Assembly: GCF_002018365.1 (NCBI RefSeq)
Contig: NZ_MVKX01000006.1
Location: 124,001 to 188,000, forward strand
Direction: 5' to 3'
DNA from: Acinetobacter amyesii
GTDB taxonomy: Bacteria > Pseudomonadota > Gammaproteobacteria > Pseudomonadales > Moraxellaceae
DNA: 64,000 bases
Both the position numbers and the translations under genes were made by a program. Each line of letters begins with the position of its first letter. Positions within the stretch are counted from its first letter, which is position 1. Below the pieces are notes generated by a model, which was not told the origin of the DNA, did not search any database, and saw only the letters and a list, made by a program, of their open reading frames with translations. Below, in pieces: positions 20,966 through 28,383 of this stretch.

Positions 20966-21291
20966 TATTCAGTGCTCTGTTCATTATCAATTTATGAATG
21001 AGTATAGCCGAGATTTTTCTTTTGTTTATTCTGATTTTGCATGTGTATGTATATTCGTGTGATGCAGACGATAATTCAAAACATTTCTATCATCGGCCTT
21101 ATCTCAATAAAGGAAATAAGCCGTGAAAGCATTATGGCGTTAGACCTGCGTAAATCGATACCAAACAATCGAGACAGATATTCATCACACCTACATCTCA
21201 CTCATCACTATTTTTGGTGAAAAAAAACGTGCTTTTTATTTTTTTTTAGCTATTGTGTTAATTATTGTAAATAAAGAAATAGAATTAATTA
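20966..21291. other. Divergent intergenic region gshB / GGDEF gene
   Basis: About 325 bases holding promoters for both divergent genes. A bulged hairpin can be drawn at about 21095-21124 (CGGCCTTAT with ATAAGCCG). A run of T9-T10 precedes the GGDEF gene start. No ORF or clear regulatory site was seen. Confidence 0.5.
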
Positions 21292-22194
21292 ATGATCAAC
21301 ATTGAGCAGATGGCTATCATTCTTGATGCTTTGCCAGACCCTGCTTTTATCATATCGCGTAGTGGAAAATACGTTGCGGTTTTTGGTGGACGCGATAATC
21401 GCTATTACCACGATGGTTCCGGTCTTGTTGGTACCTATATTTCAGATGTGATCAAGCCAGATAAAGCCAACTTGTTTATGCAACTGATCGACCAAGCTCT
21501 AACATCAGGAAATCTACTCATCGAAGAGTATGAACTGAGCAATAGGGATGTAAAAGGTCTGCCCGATTATGGTCCTGAAGAGCCCATTTGGTTTGAAGTA
21601 CGCATCCAAGCCCTCAGTTTTTCGGTAGATGAAGAAGACGTTGTACTTTGGGTCGCAAGTAATATTTCAGCGCGTCACAACTTGGAAATCAAGCTGAAAG
21701 AACTCAGCCATACAGATCAGTTAACCGGTCTTTTCAACCGAAGAAAATTAGAGCATGACTTAGCATTACATTATGAGTCATACCGACGGCATTCCATACA
21801 GACCTCGATCTTGATGTTCGATCTTGATAACCTCAAAAAAATCAACGACAGCAAAGGCCATCATGTCGGTGATGAGGCAATCCGAGCAGTCGCAGATATT
21901 CTTCGTTTAACGCTGCGCAAGACTGATTGCGCCTGCCGCTTAGGTGGAGATGAATTTGTAGTCGCCTTGCCCAACACGGGCTGCGAGCAGGCCATTCAGT
22001 TTGCCAAACGGATTCATGAACATTCCAGAAAAGAGTTAAGCCGGTTTTCAATAGATAACGCGCATGTCACCGTGAGCATAGGAGTGACAACCATCACGCC
22101 TGAAGATTGTTCCTACGAAGATACAATTAAGCGTGCTGATCTAGCGCTGTATAAAGCCAAACATGGCGGGAAAAATAGAATTGTTGCGGCCTAA
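21292..22194 (+). CDS. PAS-GGDEF diguanylate cyclase
   Basis: A soluble 300-residue signalling protein predicted to make cyclic di-GMP. The N-terminal half (about 8-130) looks like a PAS sensor: ILDALPDPAFIISRSGKYVAVFGG, then an ISARH linker. The C-terminal GGDEF domain (about 138-298) has DQLTGLFNRRKLE, FDLDNLKKINDSKGHHVGD and an intact GGDEF active loop in CRLGGDEFVVAL. There is no RxxD inhibitory site five residues upstream of GGDEF; ADCACRLGGDEF has Asp-Cys instead. No membrane segment was seen. The start codon lacks a good Shine-Dalgarno sequence. Signal and targets are unknown. Confidence 0.93.
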   Translation: MINIEQMAIILDALPDPAFIISRSGKYVAVFGGRDNRYYHDGSGLVGTYISDVIKPDKANLFMQLIDQALTSGNLLIEEYELSNRDVKGLPDYGPEEPIWFEVRIQALSFSVDEEDVVLWVASNISARHNLEIKLKELSHTDQLTGLFNRRKLEHDLALHYESYRRHSIQTSILMFDLDNLKKINDSKGHHVGDEAIRAVADILRLTLRKTDCACRLGGDEFVVALPNTGCEQAIQFAKRIHEHSRKELSRFSIDNAHVTVSIGVTTITPEDCSYEDTIKRADLALYKAKHGGKNRIVAA

Positions 22195-22319
22195 GCGTGC
22201 GGCAGAAATAAACCAAATTTCACAGTCTATTTTGCAATTTGATATTCAAGCCGTTGTGATTGCTCAACATGAGCTCTCTTCCCTTTTCGGCATCATTTTA
22301 ATTTAGATAGGTGTTAGAT

Positions 22320-22517
22320 ATGCAGCAAGCTATTGTTGATTTTGCCTTGGATGATGAAAATCATTGGTATGCCATTTTAGCTTGTGGCCATACACAGCAT
22401 GTCCGACATGATCCGCCTTGGCAAAACCGTCCTTGGGTTTTGACGGAGCAAGGACGGAAAGAAAAGTTAGGGGTAATGTTGGAATGTAAGAAGTGTGATG
22501 AAGAGAGTTTCGTATAA
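22320..22517 (+). CDS. DUF3565 domain protein
   Basis: A small 65-residue protein. It starts MQQAIVDFALDDENHWYAILACGHTQHVRHDPPW and ends in a cysteine pair (CKKC). The cysteine/histidine pattern C-x-H...H...CxxC suggests a zinc-ribbon-like fold. The family is widespread in gammaproteobacteria with no assigned function. The ATG at 22320 is preferred over a GTG three codons upstream because AGGT is at suitable spacing. It is the last plus-strand gene before the minus-strand darTG island. Confidence 0.75.
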   Translation: MQQAIVDFALDDENHWYAILACGHTQHVRHDPPWQNRPWVLTEQGRKEKLGVMLECKKCDEESFV

Positions 22518-22569
22518 GAGATTTTATGTTAAATGAGTAGTAAATAAGTGATCTACTACTCATATTTAA

Positions 22570-23643
22570 TTAACTACTTAGTTGTGAGGACTGCAAGCGC
22601 TCTAATGCAAAATTAATACTATTATCATCAAACAGACTAAGCTTTCGATCTGCCCATTTCTTTCCAGCAGGCCATTTAGATATATGTCTTCTAACGCTTT
22701 CTACAGTTGGTTCACTATCCATTTCATGTAGTATCCAATCAACTGTTGCTAGAAGTTCTAATCCAAATGGAGACTCAAAACCATCTATTAAGTCTGAAGC
22801 TTGATTTAGAATTGGTAAATATTCCTTTGCTTCAGTTTTTAAATAAATAGAAATATTTTCCACTTTTTCTTGTTTAAACCAAATTACATCGAGAGGTTTA
22901 CAATCTGGTATCCGTTTTTCAGATGTCAAATAACTTCCATCGAGAGAATTCAATAAGTGATTGAGATTATAAGCATAAGGACCATAATTTTTAGCTTCAA
23001 AATTTAATTTAAGACCATTTTCTAGTTCATTTTTTTCAATGAATCTTTGAAGAAACCAAGCCAATTTTTGGATTTCTAATAAGCTACAATCCATTCCCAA
23101 GGCCCAGTAACGTCTTATCAATTCAGATATCATAGCTCGAGCAGGTGTAAGCTTCTGTACACCCATAGATTTAGCTACATTTTGATATTCAACACTTGGC
23201 TCGTAGATTAAGATATTAACGTCATTTAAGTCACCTAAAGCTTCTTCAATTTTAGGTTTAACATCTGCCCAGTTAAGTCCACCATTACCTGCACCAAGAG
23301 GAGGAATCGCAATTGATCTAACCTTATTTTTAATTAGAAAATGACGTAATTCAATTAAGCCTTCTTCAATCCATTCAATTTTGGAATTTGCTTTCCAATG
23401 TTGTTTTGTTGGAAAGTTGACGATCCAACGTGGGCCGACTAATTCTTGTGGCTCAGTAATAAACATTTTCCCAGTTTTTACAGCACCTACTTTACATGCT
23501 TTAGCATAGGCATCCATATTTTGTGGAAATCGCTCTTTAAACATTAGAGCTATACCTTTACCCATTACACCTACTGTATTAACGGTGTTAACTAATGCAT
23601 CAGCAGGAGCTTCTAGTAAATTGCCTGTAGTATACGTGATCAT
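22570..23643 (-). CDS. darG: DarG-type DNA ADP-ribosyl glycohydrolase antitoxin
   Basis: A macrodomain antitoxin that removes ADP-ribose from DNA and neutralises DarT. The macrodomain (1-155) begins [25 protein letters not shown] and has [13 protein letters not shown], the catalytic lysine K80 in NFPTKQHW, and [11 protein letters not shown]. The C-terminal half (about 160-357) is the extension seen in long DarG proteins, thought to bind the toxin; [11 protein letters not shown] and [12 protein letters not shown] loosely recall SocA/Panacea-type antitoxins (impression only). The start at 23643 matches other DarG N-termini and overlaps the toxin stop as TAATG, implying coupled translation. Its AT-rich composition differs from its neighbours. 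Confidence 0.93.
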   Translation of the reverse strand: MITYTTGNLLEAPADALVNTVNTVGVMGKGIALMFKERFPQNMDAYAKACKVGAVKTGKMFITEPQELVGPRWIVNFPTKQHWKANSKIEWIEEGLIELRHFLIKNKVRSIAIPPLGAGNGGLNWADVKPKIEEALGDLNDVNILIYEPSVEYQNVAKSMGVQKLTPARAMISELIRRYWALGMDCSLLEIQKLAWFLQRFIEKNELENGLKLNFEAKNYGPYAYNLNHLLNSLDGSYLTSEKRIPDCKPLDVIWFKQEKVENISIYLKTEAKEYLPILNQASDLIDGFESPFGLELLATVDWILHEMDSEPTVESVRRHISKWPAGKKWADRKLSLFDDNSINFALERLQSSQLSS

Positions 23644-24287
23644 TAGAAGTACCAATTTGGATTAGCATAGATAGGAATATTTATATTTCTTTCAGACATT
23701 AAATCTTTAAGAGATGATTTCACTTGTTCATTATAACATAGCACTCCTTGTAGAGCTGTTAGAGGGCAATGCTGATGAATTAAGGCTTCCGCTTGATAAC
23801 GTTCGAACTTTAAAGGATCATTTTGGTCACGTTTAAAATCTCTATTCTGCAATAGAGGCCAATCTATTTGATCCAAATCATTTAAATTATTATAAAAATT
23901 TGCCCACTGATAGTAAGCATGCATGTTAGAGAAAACAAAATTAAGCCCTAATGTCTGAATATGATGAAGTGACGATACTAAAATTACGATCTCTTCATTG
24001 GGACGTTGAGGAACTCCACGGCCCGTTTTTATATTTAATAACATTGGTGAAAAAGGGGTGAAATAGAAAGGGATATAATCGTTCAAAAACCCGAATGGAG
24101 AAATTGGTACAGGGTGTGTTGCCCTTCTATCAATAAGCCCCTGATTTCCGATAGATGTTAAGGTTGGTGCATTTGTATGACTTCGACAATATAGGCCATT
24201 ATCTAAAATGGAGGCCATATTAGAAATATGAACTATACGCCAAATAAGGGCCTTTTTTGCATTAAGTGCTTTACTATGATCCTTCAT
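23643..24287 (-). CDS. darT: DarT-family DNA ADP-ribosyltransferase toxin (proximal to darG)
   Basis: DUF4433/DarT enzymes transfer ADP-ribose from NAD+ to bases of single-stranded DNA. The protein shows the family layout: [18 protein letters not shown] near the N-terminus, DRRATHPVP with the NAD-contacting Arg region, then [15 protein letters not shown]. The ARTT-loop/catalytic block [18 protein letters not shown] runs into ERYQAEALI, whose Glu is the expected catalytic residue (about E167). The ATG at 24287 has an AAGAGA Shine-Dalgarno; a GTG at 24302 overlapping the upstream stop (GTGA) is also possible. It is followed immediately by darG. Toxicity is inferred from the family. Confidence 0.9.
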   Translation of the reverse strand: MKDHSKALNAKKALIWRIVHISNMASILDNGLYCRSHTNAPTLTSIGNQGLIDRRATHPVPISPFGFLNDYIPFYFTPFSPMLLNIKTGRGVPQRPNEEIVILVSSLHHIQTLGLNFVFSNMHAYYQWANFYNNLNDLDQIDWPLLQNRDFKRDQNDPLKFERYQAEALIHQHCPLTALQGVLCYNEQVKSSLKDLMSERNINIPIYANPNWYF

Positions 24288-24298
24288 GTTTATCTCTT

Positions 24299-24901
24299 TC
24301 ACACAAACATTTTAGGATTAATATTTACGTGGCAGTCTATACTTTTTGCTTGTAACATTTTTGTTACACGTATAGCAGATTTTTGGTCCTTAACGTAAAT
24401 AGAAAAGAAAGAGTGAGCAGAAACTACGGTAGGTGATAGGCATTCAGCCATACAAACATTCCTACTATGGTTGTCACTATAATCTCGTTTATCCATAGCA
24501 TCCCAATCAATTGCAGCAATTCCATCTATATAGTTTAGCAATTCAACTTTTGCTAATGATAGAGGATGCTTAGGAATAATAGACCAGTTATTAGCCTCAG
24601 CTAAACTTCTATGAATCGCAATTAAAATAAAAATTTTAGCAGGATTAGATTGTTGAACAGCACCATCAAAAGGGCTTCTCGCGAAAAAATGAAAAGGTAC
24701 ATAGTTTTGAAGATTAGCTTTTTCTCGTGAGCCAATAATTTCATGATCAGCAACATCTGCAAAGCTTGTTAAATTACTTCTCGGTTGAAGTCCTCTACTA
24801 AGAATGGATGGTAAATTATCAATATCAGTTAAATGATAGATAAATTTTTGATCTTTGATTGAAGTCATGTTTAATTTTAAGAAATTAGTATTGTTTATCA
24901 T
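24299..24901 (-). CDS. Second, divergent DarT-family ADP-ribosyltransferase
   Basis: A 200-residue protein sharing the DarT plan with its downstream neighbour but clearly diverged. It has IYHLTDIDNLPSILSRGLQPR (from residue 21), GSREKANLQNYVPFHFFARSPF with R59 as the NAD-site Arg candidate, and AAIDWDAMDKRDYSDN followed by a MAECL block with E153 as the catalytic Glu candidate. The substrate loop between RDY and the Glu is shorter than in the second toxin. Its stop overlaps a possible GTG start of the next gene. No convincing Shine-Dalgarno precedes either possible start (24901 or 24868). It probably shares the single DarG; whether it is active is unknown. Confidence 0.8.
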   Translation of the reverse strand: MINNTNFLKLNMTSIKDQKFIYHLTDIDNLPSILSRGLQPRSNLTSFADVADHEIIGSREKANLQNYVPFHFFARSPFDGAVQQSNPAKIFILIAIHRSLAEANNWSIIPKHPLSLAKVELLNYIDGIAAIDWDAMDKRDYSDNHSRNVCMAECLSPTVVSAHSFFSIYVKDQKSAIRVTKMLQAKSIDCHVNINPKMFV

Positions 24902-25196
24902 TTTAAATCAAATGGTTAAAAAAACTAAGAGATTTATCCTTTAGTTATTCTAAAATTAACATAATACACCTTATACGAAATGCTGTTTTTTATTTATTAT
25001 AATTCAATGTGTTAATTGATATCATAAAGCCGAACTCAGCTGAGTTCGGCTTTTTTAATGATTTTCACGTTCCACGCATTACATTTGATCAATATTCCAC
25101 GTTAGTGTTTAGCTTGACTAAACACTGCTATGCTCAAAAACAAATGAAACAATAGGCTTCCGCTTCCTTTTTAACAACCTTAAAATCTAAAAAATC
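24902..25196. other. Intergenic region upstream of the darT genes
   Basis: About 295 bases, very AT-rich next to darT, presumably holding the operon promoter. It contains a perfect terminator-like palindrome at 25029-25050. No ORF was seen. Confidence 0.5.
25029..25050 (+). terminator. Plus-oriented terminator with no plus-strand gene beside it
   Basis: A perfect 22-base palindrome (GCCGAACTCAG and its complement) is followed by T6 on the plus strand but only T3 on the minus strand. The nearest upstream plus-strand gene ends at 22517, beyond the darTG island. It may alternatively act weakly for pyrE, 147 bases away. Confidence 0.6.
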
Positions 25197-25847
25197 TTAG
25201 ATCCCATACTTCACACGGTACGCTTCCATTTTCGCTAAAGCTTCAGTTTCACCTTTAGCCTCTAAGAAAGTCATCAAATCTTTCATGGTAATTAAGGCAT
25301 GAACTGGGATTTCGAGTTCTTTTTGTACTTCTTGAATAGCAGACAAGTCGCCTTGACCTTTTTCTTGGCGGTCTAGTGCAACCAATACGCCCGCAATTTG
25401 CGCGCCAGCATTTTTCAAAATAGTCACCACTTCACGAATTGCTGTACCCGCAGTGATCACATCATCAATAATCCAGACTTTTTTACCTTCAACAGACGCA
25501 CCAACCAATACACCGCCTTCACCATGGTCTTTCGCTTCTTTACGGTTAAAGCCCCAAGGTACGCTCACACCATGGTTTTGTGACAATGCCACAGCAGTTG
25601 CAGCTACAAATGGAATACCTTTATAAGCTGGGCCAAAGACCACTTCCACGTTATCGCATTCTGTTAATTTTGCTGCATAGCCAGAAGCCAATAATGATAA
25701 GGCTTCACCATCATTCAGTAGACCTGCATTAAAAAAATAAGGACTCACACGACCCGATTTTAAAGTAAACTCACCAAATTTAAGCACACCACGTGATAAT
25801 GCGAGTTCGATAAAAGCTTGTGGATTAAATGCCGCTTGCGCTGTCAT
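25197..25847 (-). CDS. pyrE: Orotate phosphoribosyltransferase
   Basis: Makes OMP from orotate and PRPP in pyrimidine synthesis. Starting at MTAQAAFNPQAFIELALSRG gives 216 residues; an upstream in-frame ATG would add 14 unconserved residues, while GGAG precedes the chosen start at good spacing. Motifs are FTLKSGRVSPYFFNAG (orotate/PRPP contacts), FGPAYKGIPF, GFNRKEAKDHGEGG with the catalytic loop lysines, and the PRPP-binding VWIIDDVITAGTAIRE (about 124-139). Divergent from crc, an arrangement conserved in Pseudomonas. Confidence 0.97.
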   Translation of the reverse strand: MTAQAAFNPQAFIELALSRGVLKFGEFTLKSGRVSPYFFNAGLLNDGEALSLLASGYAAKLTECDNVEVVFGPAYKGIPFVAATAVALSQNHGVSVPWGFNRKEAKDHGEGGVLVGASVEGKKVWIIDDVITAGTAIREVVTILKNAGAQIAGVLVALDRQEKGQGDLSAIQEVQKELEIPVHALITMKDLMTFLEAKGETEALAKMEAYRVKYGI

Positions 25848-25887
25848 GAGGTGCTCCATTTTTTTAAGTTTGAGGTTAAACCTGAGC

Positions 25888-26706
25888 ATGATACCAAAGA
25901 GTAGCTATCCAAGTGATCAAAAAATTCTTCGTGTCGTTTCAATTAATGTGAATGGTCTACGTTCGGCAGAAAAGAAAGGCATCTTTGACTGGATTTCCCA
26001 ATCCGATGCAGACGTCATTTGTATGCAAGAAAGCCGCATTACCCATGAACAATGGACCGATAAATTTAAACCCGAAGGTTGGTTTACACACCTTTTCCCT
26101 GCAGAGCGCCCAGGCTACGCAGGTACAGCCATTTATAGCCGCTTGCCCTTTGTTTCGGTGACGGATGGTTTAGGTTTTGAATTAGCAGACACTCAAGGCC
26201 GCTTTATTTCTGCTGAGTTCGATTTAGGACTTGGACAAACTGCGCATATTTGCTCGCTCTACCTGCCTTCAGGTTCATCGGGTGAAGAAGCTCAGGCGCG
26301 CAAAGACCTATTTTTAGGCGAATATCAACAAATTTTGAAGCAATGGCGTGCTGAAAATAAGTCAGTGATTGTTTGCGGTGACTACAACATCGTACACAAA
26401 CGTATTGATATTAAAAATTGGTCTGGGAACCAAAAGGCTTCAGGCTGCTTACCACATGAACGTGCATGGCTCGATCATATTTATGATGAACTTGGCTATG
26501 TCGACACCTTCCGAGAGGTACGCAAAGAAGCCGAGCTTTACTCTTGGTGGTCTAACCGCGGACAAGCGCGTGCCAAAAATGTGGGTTGGCGTATCGACTA
26601 CCATGCATGTTCTCCTGACTGGAAAGAACGTACTGTAAATGCTTGGGTATTTAAAGATGAGTGGTTTAGCGACCATGCCCCAGTGATTATTGACTATAAA
26701 ATTTAA
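25888..26706 (+). CDS. crc: Catabolite repression control protein Crc (EEP family)
   Basis: A 272-residue endonuclease/exonuclease/phosphatase-fold protein. Family members of this branch in Pseudomonas act with Hfq to repress catabolic mRNAs. Crc-like features are the pyrE-divergent position and ERAWLDHIYDELGYVDTFREV and YSWWSNRGQA. The exonuclease III catalytic set appears complete: Asn in SINVNG, Glu in MQESR, Tyr in CSLYLPSG, Asp/Asn in CGDYNIVH, Asp in GWRIDYH and His in FSDHAPV. Pseudomonas Crc has lost part of this set. The first residues MIPKSSYPSDQ form a short N-terminal extension. Naming it crc rather than xthA rests mainly on context. Confidence 0.88.
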   Translation: MIPKSSYPSDQKILRVVSINVNGLRSAEKKGIFDWISQSDADVICMQESRITHEQWTDKFKPEGWFTHLFPAERPGYAGTAIYSRLPFVSVTDGLGFELADTQGRFISAEFDLGLGQTAHICSLYLPSGSSGEEAQARKDLFLGEYQQILKQWRAENKSVIVCGDYNIVHKRIDIKNWSGNQKASGCLPHERAWLDHIYDELGYVDTFREVRKEAELYSWWSNRGQARAKNVGWRIDYHACSPDWKERTVNAWVFKDEWFSDHAPVIIDYKI

Positions 26707-26718
26707 GCTTTTATCAAT

Positions 26719-26748
26719 TAATTGAGTGAACGATTGTTTACTCAATTA
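26719..26748 (+). terminator. Hairpin after crc
   Basis: A 9-base stem TAATTGAGT / ACTCAATTA, extended inside by AAC/GTT, begins 13 bases after the crc stop. There is no long T run, so it is a weak or processing-type 3' end. Confidence 0.45.
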
Positions 26749-26777
26749 GAGGTTATTTCTCACATTACATGACGAAT

Positions 26778-26796
26778 TTGTGGATTTATCTCACAA
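26778..26796. promoter_or_regulatory. Candidate activator site upstream of the sRNA
   Basis: An imperfect dyad TTGTG-N9-CACAA lies about 25-45 bases before the expected RNA start. A -10-like TATGGT is at 26811-26816, with no recognisable -35. Its size resembles GacA boxes (TGTAAG-N6-CTTACA) but the match is partial. Assignment as an activator site is speculative. Confidence 0.3.
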
Positions 26797-26821
26797 CTCG
26801 AACGTAGCATTATGGTCGCAC

Positions 26822-26968
26822 GGCAAAGGGACATGTCAGGATGACACAAAAGGATTGGACGCCGAAGGAAGTATAAAAACAAACTAAATGATTTAGCTTG
26901 TTTTCAAGGATGTGACAATGGACGTTGGACTGAGACCCGCATGATCAGGATGATTAAATGCGGGTTTT
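26822..26968 (+). ncRNA. Candidate CsrA/RsmA-sequestering sRNA (CsrB/RsmX/Y/Z-like)
   Basis: A 147-base untranslated stretch carries nine GGA triplets, centred at about 26830, 26840, 26853, 26858, 26868, 26909, 26921, 26928 and 26949. Two sit in AGGAT loops on small stems: TGTC/GACA at 26834-26846 and ATC/GAT at 26944-26954. A central AT-rich hairpin of 7+6 base pairs spans 26876-26904. A final stem CCCGCAT / ATGCGGG (26936-26964) followed by TTTT acts as terminator and displays the last AGGAT motif in its loop. This density of GGA in loops is the hallmark of RNAs that titrate CsrA/RsmA. No ORF fits. Ends are approximate. Confidence 0.7.
26936..26968 (+). terminator. Terminator of the candidate sRNA
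   Basis: Stem CCCGCAT (26936-26942) with ATGCGGG (26958-26964) is followed by TTTTCTCTT. Its 15-base loop forms an inner mini-hairpin presenting AGGAT. Confidence 0.75.
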
Positions 26969-27335
26969 CTCTTATCTAGTCCCCACATCTATAGACTCAA
27001 ACATCCCCCAAATAAAACAGCTAAAAATTCGATCTGCACAGCAATTTCTTATTCTCGCTTTATTTCTACTTCTGACTGTGCAACCTTAGGCTAAATTTTC
27101 TTGTTATCGCAGCGCTTTCTTTTCTGATTCGTTTTGTTCTGTAGGCTATTCTAAAACGCTAAAATGTCGTTTTGATGACAATACCTCATATATACAGCAT
27201 GCGACTTTTACAGCAAAACATTTATTTCTCAATCCACATCACGATCGGGCTTTGAGCATTGATGAATTAGCCTGTAGGATAATGCTGAATTGTATTTTTT
27301 ATCTTATTGTTTTGAATAATTGAGGACACCTGTTC
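26969..27335. other. Intergenic region before the YffB-like gene
   Basis: About 365 bases with no convincing ORF. A short inverted repeat (AAAACG...CGTTTT) lies at about 27151-27171. The promoter of the downstream gene presumably lies in its right half; nothing else is recognisable. Confidence 0.5.
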
Positions 27336-27683
27336 ATGCTTAAAATTTATGGCATCAAAAACTGCAATACCATGAAAAAAGCTTTCGACTTGCTCAACGA
27401 ATTTGGCCTGACCTACGAATTTCATGACTATAAAAAACAAGCGATTGATGCTGAAACCGTAAAAAAATGGCTCGATGCAAAAGGTGCTGATGTGATTCTC
27501 AACAAAAAAGGCACCACATGGAAAAAACTCAGTGAAGAAGAGCAACAGACAGCCTTAGCCAGTGAAGAAAATTTAATTCAGTGCTTAACTGCGCATAGCA
27601 GCATGATTAAACGCCCAGTACTCGATACAGGTAGCGATTTATTGGTTGGCTTTGATGAAAACGCTTACCGTGCATTGAAATAA
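27336..27683 (+). CDS. ArsC/Spx-family thioredoxin-fold reductase, YffB type
   Basis: A 115-residue protein of the ArsC/YffB group, possibly a glutathione-dependent thiol reductase; no arsenate role is implied. The N-terminal loop MLKIYGIKNCNTMKKAFDLL has a single redox cysteine at position 10. KKGTTWKKL and the conserved HSSMIKRPVLDTG with the Arg-Pro pair (about 87-99) complete the family pattern. In Pseudomonas and relatives it often precedes dapE, which is absent here. It shares a two-way terminator with the DUF2147 gene. Confidence 0.85.
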   Translation: MLKIYGIKNCNTMKKAFDLLNEFGLTYEFHDYKKQAIDAETVKKWLDAKGADVILNKKGTTWKKLSEEEQQTALASEENLIQCLTAHSSMIKRPVLDTGSDLLVGFDENAYRALK

Positions 27684-27744
27684 ATTTTTTCATCACACTC
27701 CTCATGCACTGCCCTTGTTCCATGTTGACTCAGCAAGCAGTCAT

Positions 27745-27773
27745 AAAAAAAGCCTGACATCGTCAGGCTTTTT
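27745..27773. terminator. Bidirectional terminator, YffB-like gene / DUF2147 gene
   Basis: A 9-base stem AAGCCTGAC / GTCAGGCTT with a 3-base loop, flanked by A and T runs, lies between two convergent genes. Confidence 0.85.
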
Positions 27774-27790
27774 GTTGGAATCACGTCAAA

Positions 27791-28228
27791 TTAGTTGGCG
27801 CGGATCCATGTTTGGTTACGACCTAAAGCAGCAACACCAATAAAGCCTCGAAGCTCTAATTTTTTGCCACCATCAGCCAATTGACCTTTTAACTTGTAAG
27901 TTTTACCTGATTGAGGATCCAAAATTGAACCGCTCTCATAGCTTGTACCACCAACATTTTTAAGACCGGTCACAATACGCAAGCCTTTTAATGATTTGTT
28001 GTGATATGGGCCTTCACATTTTTTACATGCATTCTCTTCACCTGGTGTCAATACTGACTGAATGCTCGCTGAAAGCGTACCATTTTTTTGCTCAGTGAAT
28101 TTTACAATCGCTTTTGGCTGCTTGGTTTTATCATCAATGGTTTTCCAAGTTGTACCATTTAGCGGGTCTGCAGCATTTGCAAATGCGGCTAAACTCATCA
28201 ATCCTAATGCTAGTGCAATTTTTTTCAT
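27791..28228 (-). CDS. DUF2147 exported protein
   Basis: A 145-residue protein with signal peptide MKKIALALGLMSLAAFANA and a mature domain starting ADPLNGTTWKTIDDKTKQPKAIVKF. This is the DUF2147 beta-barrel pattern: WKTIDD start, GxxLRGFIG end. A CKKC pair at about 68-71 may form a disulfide. It is periplasmic by prediction and the function is unknown. Monocistronic. Confidence 0.85.
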   Translation of the reverse strand: MKKIALALGLMSLAAFANAADPLNGTTWKTIDDKTKQPKAIVKFTEQKNGTLSASIQSVLTPGEENACKKCEGPYHNKSLKGLRIVTGLKNVGGTSYESGSILDPQSGKTYKLKGQLADGGKKLELRGFIGVAALGRNQTWIRAN

Positions 28229-28383
28229 TTTTGTTTATTTCCCTGGTCTGATATAGACGACATTAGTATCCAAAAGTCACAACAATTTATCAATTTTTGT
28301 ATGTGACCGTTTAGTGTAACCTTGTAATTTGTGTTGGTAAATATGCTCACACGATTCCAAAAATAGAAAAAGATGGAAAGACA

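Noticed and set aside
26449..26745. Minus-strand frame over the crc 3' end
   Set aside because: Antisense shadow of the conserved C-terminus of crc.
26876..26904. AT-rich hairpin in the sRNA read as a terminator
   Set aside because: There is no G/C core and transcription must continue to reach the strong terminal stem; it is treated as a spacer hairpin inside the RNA.
26822..26968. tRNA or 6S RNA as explanation for the structured locus
   Set aside because: No cloverleaf, no anticodon arm and no long irregular rod with central bubble; repeated GGA loops and a terminator fit a CsrA-binding RNA better.
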